A stretch of DNA of 64,000 nt from Tupaia tana (taxonomy: Eukaryota > Chordata > Mammalia > Scandentia > Tupaiidae): positions 12,271,383 through 12,335,382 of the forward strand of contig JAKSZU010000004.1 of NCBI GenBank assembly GCA_026018925.1, given 5' to 3'. The notes beneath the pieces were generated by a model. That model was not told the origin of the DNA and ran no database searches. It worked only from the letters and a program-made list of their open reading frames with translations. Below are positions 22,021 through 64,000 of this stretch, in pieces. Each line of letters begins with the position of its first letter. Position 1 is the stretch's first letter. The translations under genes and the position numbers were made by a program.

Positions 22021-22904
22021 CGCGTGTTGCCTTCGCCACGGTTGAATTCATTTCGTCCAAAGCCACAGCTTTTTGAAGTTGGGGTTGTTTAGTTTGGGTT
22101 GGAGATGAACTGCTTTAAAATGAATTTATAACCACTCCGTGTTTGTTGTGTGATTAAAAATAAACACCTTTTAAGCCCCTAGGCATTTTAGTAAACCGGG
22201 AGCCCTGGATCTAGATTAAACTGTTCTCGCCTTTGCGCTCTGTTCGTGTTATTGAAAGTCATGAAACAACTCGATGTAAACAGTTTGAAAGCTGCAAAAA
22301 AGTAGCCAGCACTGACACTTTCTTGCACTTGTTTGGGATACTTATTTTTATAATGTGTCATTTTAAAACATTCTTCAGATGCTACACTAACTTTTTTGGG
22401 AGCCTTGAGATTCTCCTAAGAGGTGTCAGCAGTTTAAATGTTTTCTGACGTCTAGGTGCCTGATTTCTTAATGTGTGTGCCTCGTCACTGCCAACCTGTG
22501 AAACTCCCCAGCCCTCGTTAATCGCTTATTTACTCACTTTTGGGCTCCTTTCTGCCCGGTTTTCTCTTGATCAGAACCGAACCGTCTCACCCCGTAGGTA
22601 AAGCAGGGAGTCTCAGGGCAGGCAGATAAGGTTACAAAAGCCAATTGCTGTTTTTGAGCATTTTTATAGGAATCTCCCCTCCCCACCCCTAGTCCCTTTT
22701 TAGAATGAGGTGCTGTGTGTTTCAGTGAAACTCCATTTCTTAGGACATTTCGTTGTTACATCCTATTTTGACAGGTCTGATGTTTCAGAAGGGATTGCAT
22801 TCTGCTGTTTTAGGAATTCTCTTAGGGACTGGAGCTTTTGTTGTCCTAAATGTGCTGAATAAATCCCTGGGGTCTTCAGCATAGTGACTTAAGTCTACCC
22901 AAAC
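22021..22904. other. SINE-free 5' part of PUM1 intron 1
   Basis: About 880 bp directly 3' of the CpG island with no recognised repeat, in contrast to the rest of the intron. A plausible place for intronic regulatory sequence. I see no specific element. Confidence 0.4.
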
Positions 22905-23060
22905 CCTTACACCTGTTATCTTATTGGGCTTAAAAAAAACAAAGCACAACACTGGAGGCCTAGAGGATTTCTTCTGTTTTCCAGATGAGGAACCAGTCTC
23001 AGAGGGTGTCAGCCTAGTGAGGGAGCTTGGCTTGGACTCCTGGTCGCTGTGGAGCAGACT
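22905..23060 (+). repeat. MIR
   Basis: TTACACCTGTTATCTTATTG, TTTTCCAGATGAGGAACCAG and TTGGACTCCTGG follow MIR. Confidence 0.6.
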
Positions 23061-23368
23061 GTCAGGCCGAGATTCCCCAACGGGAAGGAACAGGACTGCC
23101 CAGTTCAGACTGCTCTGCACTTCGCAGAGAAGCTGCTGGTGATCCAGCTCTGACGTTCCTGGTGTTGGCACTTGAGCACCGACAGCATTTTACCCATGAA
23201 AGCTCAGAAGGCTGGACGACTCCAGTACCCGGTGAGCTTCTGATGGAGTACAATTGTTACTGTGGGCCGGGCATTTCTAATTGCAGATTCCACTGTGTCT
23301 TTCTTACTTCTGGCTTCAAAACATGAATTAGTTGTGAGAGGCAGATGCTTCATAATTTCTCATCGGTC

Positions 23369-23540
23369 TTTTAAAAAAATTTTTAGAAAAGAATTAATCT
23401 ATTTATTCATCCATTTATTTTAATTTGATTAGAGAGAGAGAATGAAAATGAGAAAGCAAGCCACCAGGTCCAAGACTCAAACCATGGTCGACCATGTGGG
23501 AGTGCCCAGCGCCTTAACCACCATGCCACCTGCTGGTCCC
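23369..23540 (-). repeat. SINE-S
   Basis: AATTTGATTAGAGAGAGAGA, CAAGCCACCAGGTCCAAGAC, ending CACCTGCTGGTCCCC. Confidence 0.87.
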
Positions 23541-23947
23541 CATTTGGGTCTTGTTTTGGAATGTCACAGTCAGGTTTGGGGAGAGAAGGCACTAGGAGTG
23601 TGGACTATTAGATTTACAGCCTTGAAATCAAGCCCTGGTGGTTGTGGGCAGGGTGTCCTAATTGGTAACTGATTTACTTACTTTGTATCTTTTTTTTAAG
23701 TACCCACAGCCTTAACTTACAATGTATAAATGTGTTTTTTGCTTCTAAGAAACCTAAATGGGAATGTTACAGAGTAACCTCTCAGGGGTCTTTGTCCTCT
23801 CCCAGAGTAGTGGAGGAGGCAGGTGAGAGGTCTACGCTGTGCAGGAAGAACCAGGCGTCTATCTGACATCCCCTGTCTGCTACTTAGTGGCCGAATGGCT
23901 ATGGACACCTCACATAAGTTTTCTTTTTTATTTAGGAGAGATTTTTC

Positions 23948-24196
23948 TTTTTTCTTTTCTTTTTTTTGAGAGGTTTTTGCTATAGGAGGCATGTGTTCGC
24001 CAGAAAGAGAAAGTGAGAAATCACCCTCCCGGGGGGATGGCCATGCCACAGTCTCTTCTCCTCCATTCTCCTTGGGATCATGGGCATGCATGCACACGTG
24101 TCTGGTGTGAATTTAAGCCACTGGGTCTGGGACTTGAACTGCAGTCAACTACAGGGGAGTCCAGTGACATTGCAATTACGCCAACTGCTGGTCCCT
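23948..24196 (-). repeat. SINE-L inserted next to another SINE-L tail
   Basis: GAGAGGTTTTTGCTATAGGA through CCAACTGCTGGTCCC. Flanking TTTAGGAGAGATTTTT (23932) and CCTAGGAGAGATTTTTT (24195) show that it entered the tail of the copy at 24197. Confidence 0.85.
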
Positions 24197-24403
24197 AGGA
24201 GAGATTTTTTCTTATAGGGTGCATGTGCTCACCAGAAAGACACAGGGACAGACAAAGCGAGAAATCACCCCAGGGAAAATGGCCATGCTGCGTGTGCCGG
24301 CTTGAGTTTTAAGCAGCCGAGTCTGGGATCTGGACTCGAACCACGGTCAACTATGTGGATGTGGGAGTTCAGTGATGTAACCCTTGTGCCATCTGTTGGT
24401 CCC
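24197..24403 (-). repeat. SINE-L, body internally deleted
   Basis: TAGGAGAGATTTTTTCTTAT tail. The body jumps from GGCCATGCTGC to GTGTGCCGGCTTGAGTTTTA. Ends CATCTGTTGGTCCC. Confidence 0.8.
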
Positions 24404-24424
24404 ATCATCATAACTTTCCACACC

Positions 24425-24490
24425 TGTGTCGTCATCTGTAAACTAGGGCGATGACCTTACCTTTCAGTATCTCCGCTGTCTGCAGTGTTT
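24425..24490 (-). repeat. MIR fragment
   Basis: TGTCGTCATCTGTAAACTAG then GGCGATGACCTTACCTTTCA is reverse-strand MIR. Confidence 0.55.
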
Positions 24491-24759
24491 GCTGTCCTGT
24501 TCTCGGTGTTGAGGCTCTGGTTTTTCCTAGCAGTGTTTGGTTTGGTCTCATTCTGTTTATCCGTGTTGAAGCACTGTTGGAATTTTGCAGTTACAATGAT
24601 AATTATAATGGACTCCTAAAATCTTGACTTTCCTTTTTTTAACCCTTCATCAGCAGCAGCTGAAGAGTTTTAGGCCCACAACGTTCTGTTGTTCTTGGTC
24701 ATAGTCTTACTGTTCGAATATGTTGGCTATTTCAAAGGACTCTTTCAAATTAGCCGGTC

Positions 24760-24921
24760 TCAGGGCCAGCAGGTGGTGTGGTGTTTAGGGGTGCTGGACT
24801 CTCACATGGCTGACCATGGTTCAAGTCTTGGAACCGGCAGCTTGCTTCTCACTTTCTCTCTCTCTCTTGCTTATCCCTCTATGGTCAAATTAAAATAAAG
24901 TTAAATAAAATAATTCTTTAA
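24760..24921 (+). repeat. SINE-S
   Basis: GGGCCAGCAGGTGGTGTGGT head, ATGGTCAAATTAAAATAAAG tail. Confidence 0.87.
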
Positions 24922-24934
24922 AAGAAAAGTTAGA

Positions 24935-25177
24935 CCAAGACCAGCAGATGGCGTAATGGCTACATCACTGGACTCCCATGTAACTGACTGTGGTTCAAGT
25001 CCCAGACCTGGTGGCTTACACTCACACTTGGCGTGTGTGCATGCATACCCAAAATCCCGAGAGGAGAATGGAGGAGAGAAGGGATTGTGGCGTGGCCATC
25101 CCCCCCCCCCCCCCCCCGGGGGGGGTGATTTCTCGCTTTCTGTCTCCCTGTCTCTAATTTGTAATTTATTTTATTAA
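24935..25177 (+). repeat. SINE-L with expanded C18/G8 palindrome
   Basis: GACCAGCAGATGGCGTAATG head. The body palindrome is grown to C18 (25100-25117) and G8 (25118-25125). The 3' end is replaced by S-like TTATTTTATT. TSD AAAAGTTAGAC on both sides. Confidence 0.85.
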
Positions 25178-25277
25178 AAAAAAAAGTTAGACAATCTCAG
25201 TCATTACTGTTTATATATTGGGTTTAGGTTTTTGGTTGGTTGTTAGCAAACCACAGCTTCTGTTGTAAAATTGTGAT

Positions 25278-25453
25278 ATTTTATTTTTTAATTTTTTAAA
25301 AATTATTTTATTTAACTTTATTTTTTATTTGACCAGAGAGGGAGAGTGAGAGAGCAAGAGAGAGAGAAACCAAGCCATCAGGTCTGGAACTTGAACCGCA
25401 GTTGGCCATGTGGGAGTCCAGGGCCCTTAACACCATGCCACCTGCTGGCTCCA
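25278..25453 (-). repeat. SINE-S
   Basis: TTTTTTATTTGACCAGAGAG, ending CACCTGCTGGCTCC. TSD AAATTGTGATATTTTA at 25267 and 25454. Confidence 0.9.
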
Positions 25454-25869
25454 AATTGTGATATTTTAAAAAGCTTTTGCTCATTTAAAAGTTTCCTGCC
25501 ACAGTGAGCTGAAGGTGTGAAGTGGCTGAGTAGTGAAGCCGTGGACGGAGTCCAATCCGTGTGGTCATGGTAGACACCTGGCTGAGGGCCACGGCGCAGT
25601 GTCCGTTTGGACCACAGCTCTTCGTCAGAGTACTTGCGTTATTCCCAGGCACACAGAGCCAGGAACTAAAATTGGGATTTACTTTATCAAGTGTGTGGAA
25701 AAGTGGAATTAATGCACAAGTTCACTTTGATGCCAACATTTTTTAAATGCTTGTGTAGTTTGTGTCCACATACACATCTCCTGTGAAATTTTTGAAGTCT
25801 TCCTTGTATCGGATAAACATTTAGCTACTTGGTAGAAGCTGTACATATTTTACTTCCATTTGTTTTTCA

Positions 25870-26085
25870 CTCATGATAGTGTTTGCGTGCACAAGTGAGA
25901 GTGAAAGAGAAGTAGCACCTCCCTCAGGGCTCTGGTCGCATCTCTCTGCTCTCGTTCCAGCCTGTGGGTTCTCGGGCATCTACCTGGCCTGCGTCAGGCT
26001 GATCAGGCTGGAGCCTCGAACCGCAGTCGCCTTGAGGGATTTGCCATCTCTTGAACAGTGTGTGCCGAGAGAGCTGGCCCTGGAT
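25870..26085 (-). repeat. SINE-O, degenerate
   Basis: Keeps AGTGTTTGCGTGCACAAGTG, GCCTCGAACCGCAGTCGCC and GAGAGCTGGCCC in order. Confidence 0.4.
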
Positions 26086-26234
26086 GTATTTAAGTTTCAT
26101 TTTCCCTGAACTTGTAAAAGTACCTGTGTATGTGATTGAGTTGCAAGACATGTGGATTTCCTAGTTTTACCTTGGTATATATTCAGTTGTTTTTTAAAAA
26201 TCGATGAAATATTTGTATGAAACATTTGTATTAA

Positions 26235-60588
<34,354 letters not shown>

Positions 60589-61544
60589 GTGAGTGCCTGA
60601 GCTGGCGTGCCAGTGGAGTGGGTCTGTTTGAAGGGCAGGGTCCAGTCGTCTTCCAGCAGACGTGTCTGAGTCTGGTCTCCAGAAGTACGTGCCTGCTTTT
60701 CCTTGTTGCTGTCCTCACGGCAGGAGCAGGGTGCTGGAGAGTCGCCTAGCTAGTAGCATTGTCAGAGGAACCTTAACCTTTGCCTAAAGACAGAAGGAAG
60801 CAACCAAAATCCCAGCACAAGTTACTGAGTGTCCTAGTAAAGGTCAGCTGTGAGCTGAGGTGCTGCAGTTGTAGAAAATGTTCATTTCATTTGCATCAAG
60901 TGCCCTTACCTCCGCTTCATTTCCACTGGCGAGGTTCGTTCGCAGTCAGAGTGCCTTCTCAGACGGGCTGCGATCAGGATGTACGGACACCCATTTCTTC
61001 AGGGGAGCGTCAGTTGTGAGGAAGCTGTGTAGAGCTCCTTAAGTTTGGAAAGTGGCTAGACTTCTTTGTGAAGGGCAGGTTTGTTAGGTTATGGCTGAAA
61101 TTACAAAGAAGAGAAAGTCCTGAGCCAGTCACCCCTGAGGGTTCCGAAATAAGAATTCTGCTTTGTTTATAATGTTCAGAATTTACAGAAACAAAATTTC
61201 CTATCTATCATGTTGCTGGGAAGAGTTGTCACAATTCTGGAAAATAGGGGGGTAGGAGCAGGTGGAGTATGGACAGGCGAAGTTTGGCCAGCTTCTGGTG
61301 ACTGACGGCTGAGAGTACGAATATATTAACGACAAAGAACATCATTTGAGGAATTGCCGCGACGTCCCAGGGTCACACATGGGGCATGTGTTTGCGGCTC
61401 TCTTGCTTAAGAGAGTCACCTTAGATTTTCTCTTCATGTCAGTTTTCGTGTATCTGGTATTTTAGATTATAGTGTTTTAAAGGAGGGTGAATTACTATCT
61501 TCTAGATTATCATTTATACCATTCATTAGATAGTTTTTCTTTGA
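60589..61544. other. PUM1 intron 3 start, no recognised repeats
   Basis: About 950 bp of unique-looking sequence after the exon donor. Confidence 0.4.
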
Positions 61545-61605
61545 TTTATTAAATATCACTTGGTCAGGCACTGTGTTAGGTTTTGAGGATTCAAAATTAA
61601 GTCTT
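61545..61605 (+). repeat. L2/MIR-type fragment
   Basis: TTATTAAATATCACTTGGTC, AGGCACTGTGTTAGGTTTTG matches the L2/MIR motif TTTATTGAGCACCTACTATG...AGGCACTG. Confidence 0.55.
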
Positions 61606-62284
61606 CTCCCAAATTTGTAAGAAAGACTCACAGATTGTCTTTGTGGTTTAGACATTGAATAGTTAAACTCTTCTGGTTTTTTGGTCCTGAGATTCTTATT
61701 TTGTTATGAGATTTTGTTTCCAGCTTTTCTGAAACATCGTGTAGTCACAGAGTCTAGGTGTGGGCTGCTGGCCTGTGTCTGTCTTTCCCTAGACCTCTAC
61801 GAATTGTCTGCTGGCGTCCTGTGTTTCCCGTGCCTGCCCAGTGTCTTTAAAACCGTGCTCGCCAATAAACCCTGTGTAACTACTGGGCAGAAGGCTTTGT
61901 CACTAAATTTCTCAGCAAAATTTGAGCAGAAAGTTACAAGATTCCTTAGATGTTAATGTACAGAGAGAAATGGCATTCATCTTCTTCCCTGCTCTTGCGA
62001 TCCTAACCTGGTCTCCTTCACCAAGTCTAACCCGTCTTTGAACAGTGGATACAAAGTAAAAACAATGCCCTGTTGCTGTCCTGTAAGCAACAGTTTAGAA
62101 TCTCTAAAGGATTACTTTTAGTGAGCAGAATTTAATGGATGGTGAATTTTATTTAAAGGACAAGTTGGCAGTGTTAAATTCTTTTTTAAATCAGTCCGTC
62201 CCCCACCCAAATGCCGGTCCTCTGACGTTGGTATAGGTGGGGTATAAACGCCTTTCTTTGTCCATAGTTAACAAAGCTATAATG
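61606..62284. other. PUM1 intron 3, unique-looking segment
   Basis: About 680 bp with no recognised repeat or gene. Confidence 0.4.
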
Positions 62285-62470
62285 CCAGTTACCATTTGTT
62301 GACCTCTTACTGGGCACGAGCTATAGGGTTTTGCATGCTTTGTCTGCCCAGGAGCTCTGTGGAGCTAGGATGAGTAACTTTGGCTCAGGGCAACAACTCC
62401 AGCAGGTGAAGGAGTTGGCGTTCTCACTTGGCTTCCTCGCTCCAAAGCCAAAGCTGTGTCCTTAATTAGA
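62285..62470 (+). repeat. MIR
   Basis: CCATTTGTTGACCTCTTACT, GGGCACGAGCTATAGGGTTT and CTCCAAAGCCAAAGCTGTGT follow MIR from end to end. Confidence 0.65.
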
Positions 62471-62549
62471 GTAAAGGAAGCTGGTACTTATAAAATTGTT
62501 GAGAGGTAAAACATCTCATTTTAGCAAGCTTTATAAAAATTGATATTTT

Positions 62550-62831
62550 GGGGACTAGCACTTAGTGTAATGACTATGTCGCTGAACTCCCATGTAGTCA
62601 GTCGACTGTGGTTCGAGTCCAGACCCGGTGGCTTAAACTCATGCCGGGCGCGTGTGCATGCATGCCCAAGATCCCGAGAGGAGAATGGAGGAGAAGGGAT
62701 TGTGGTGTGGCCACACCCCCTGGGGGTGATTTCTCACTTTCTATATCTCTGTCTCTGTCTTTCTGGCGAGCGCTCACGCCCTATAGCAAAAACAAAACAA
62801 AACAGACAAACAAACAAAAATCTCTAAAATA
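62550..62831 (+). repeat. SINE-L
   Basis: GGGGACTAGCACTTAGTGTA head, B box GGTTCGAGTCC, full body, (ACAAA)n tail. TSD AAAATTGATATTTTGG / AAAATCGTTATTTTTTGG. Confidence 0.9.
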
Positions 62832-62920
62832 AAATCGTTATTTTTTGGGAGAATTGAAGAAATGTTTTATAATTCCCCTTCCCCAAATACAGATAACTTA
62901 CTAAAGTTATTAATTTTATT

Positions 62921-63049
62921 TCTTTTTAGAGAGATTTTTGTTATTGGGTGTGTGCACTTGCTGGAGAGACAGACAGCGAGAAATCACCCTCTAACGCGCT
63001 GCAGCCCCTTCCCCTCCACTGTCCTTTCGGCATCTTGGGCATGCACGCA

Positions 63050-63088
<39 letters not shown>

Positions 63089-63182
63089 GGTATGAGTTTT
63101 AAGCGGCTGGGTCTGGGGACTCAAACCATGGTTGTCTTATGTGGGAGTCCAGCCATGTAACCATTAGCCGTCTGCTGGTCCT
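62921..63182 (-). repeat. SINE-L with a (CA)n expansion in the body
   Basis: TTTTTGTTATTGGGTGTGTG, GCATGCACGCACTCACACAC, ending CCGTCTGCTGGTCC. The CA array at 63053-63087 grew from the CACGCACGCACAC segment of the body. Confidence 0.87.
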
Positions 63183-63194
63183 ACTAACGTTATT

Positions 63195-63375
63195 CATTTA
63201 TTTTTAAAATTTATTTATTTACCCATTCATTAATTTTTAAAATTTGACCACAGAGAGAGACACACAGAGAGAAAGGGAAATTGAGAAAGCAAGCCACCAG
63301 CTCCAGGACTCAAACCATGTTCGGCCATTTGGGAGTGTCCAGTGCCTTAACCACCATAACACCTGCTGGTCCCTG
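63195..63375 (-). repeat. SINE-S
   Basis: AATTTTTAAAATTTGACCAC, CAAGCCACCAGCTCCAGGAC, ending CACCTGCTGGTCCC. Confidence 0.87.
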
Positions 63376-64000
63376 AAAGTATTTTTTGAAAGCAGAGTCC
63401 TGTGTCTAGTCATGAAGGGGACAGACAGGCCAAGTGAATGTTGCTGAGGTTTCAGTACTCGAGGAGTGCTTTCTTTAGTTGAAGAAACGGTGAAAGCACG
63501 TGAAAATAGCAAAAGCTAGCTTTTTGTTTTATATATACACATAGTTGGAGGTTAGTGAAGGAAGGCTCGTTATTGGCAGGACTCGTTGGAGATGACCAGG
63601 ACGGAGACGTGTGACTGGAGAACTGTCCGTCTTCCAGTCTGGTTAGGGTCTAGGGAAGGGCAGGTGGGAGGACTGCCCACCCCACAGCGGAGGGGAGAGC
63701 AGGACTGAGGCTCGCAGTAGAGCTGAGTACTCCGACTCCCGTACTTTTCTCTTTTGGCAGTAAAACACGTCTTGGAGGGAGTGCGTGTGACTGCAGTACT
63801 CGGGAGCTGTGTGCGCGTCTGCGCCAGGAAGCTTTCTTTGTGTGTGTGCGTGTGTGTGTGTGTGTGTGCACGCGCGTGTGCACGTGCCCTCGTGAGGGTG
63901 AGCAGCGTTGCGTTCAGGTCTCTGGGGATCTTCAGAGCCAAGGAGAAGCCGACTTTCCGAATGGGTTTCTGTGAAGTTGGCGCTGCGTGGCGCTTGTTGC
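63376..64000. other. PUM1 intron 3, unique-looking segment with a GT repeat
   Basis: No exon recognised. A GT-rich microsatellite lies at 63839-63885 and CpG content rises towards the window end. Confidence 0.4.

Noticed and set aside
20286-22066. Long open frames on both strands in the CpG island (up to 300 residues)
   Set aside because: Arg/Pro/Gly/Ala-rich translations, overlapping frames on both strands and no family resemblance. These are expected from GC-rich DNA with few stop codons.
22785-23171. Reverse 128-residue frame in intron 1
   Set aside because: It spans a MIR copy and shows no known domain or splice support.

Overview
This window is placental-mammal nuclear DNA. It holds the 3' half of NKAIN1 and, in the same orientation about 16 kb downstream, the CpG-island promoter and first two coding exons of PUM1. 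Both genes were recognised from their conserved proteins and canonical splice sites. NKAIN1 followed by PUM1 in tandem is also the human 1p35 order. The species cannot be fixed from memory: the dominant SINEs match no family I can recite (not Alu, rodent B1/B2/ID, CAN, VES, ERE, CSINE, AfroSINE, DAS or hedgehog ERI).

Layout: 1-4895 carries the last five coding exons of NKAIN1 (residues 65-207) and its 3'UTR. 4896-20470 is intergenic and mostly SINEs. 20480-22020 is the PUM1 CpG island with noncoding exon 1. 21183-26259 is PUM1 intron 1. 26271-26633 is the first coding exon (residues 1-121). 26634-60519 is a 34-kb intron packed with SINEs and holding two processed ribosomal-protein copies: RPL21 (antisense, ORF still open) and RPSA (sense, broken). 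60520-60588 is the second coding exon (residues 122-144). 60589-64000 is the start of the next intron.

More than 110 copies of one tRNA-derived SINE superfamily make up much of the non-genic DNA. I use three working names. SINE-L is about 255 bp: a tRNA-like head with Pol III A and B boxes, a roughly 110-bp body with a C-run/G-run palindrome, a CT-rich stretch, then CCTATAGCAAAAACCTCTCC and poly(A). SINE-S is about 150 bp: the same head joined directly to the CT-rich stretch, ending GGTCAAATTAAAATAAATAAA. SINE-O is older and more diverged, L-like, often with CTGGATCCCACATGG in the head. SINE-L copies repeatedly sit inside SINE-S or SINE-O copies and have near-perfect target-site duplications (TSDs), so L is the youngest. 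The remaining repeats are old MIR/L2 fragments, one Tigger-like DNA transposon scrap and one possible 7SL-like monomer. I recognised no young LINE-1 and no LTR or virus-derived element.

I see no novel multi-gene system. The most interesting material is the SINE superfamily itself: its modular L/S relationship, repeat insertion at the same targets, a head-L composite, fold-back pairs, homopolymer expansions at the body palindrome, and a minisatellite grown inside one copy. The open RPL21 retrocopy and a tiny uORF overlapping a YY1-like site in PUM1 exon 1 also deserve a look.
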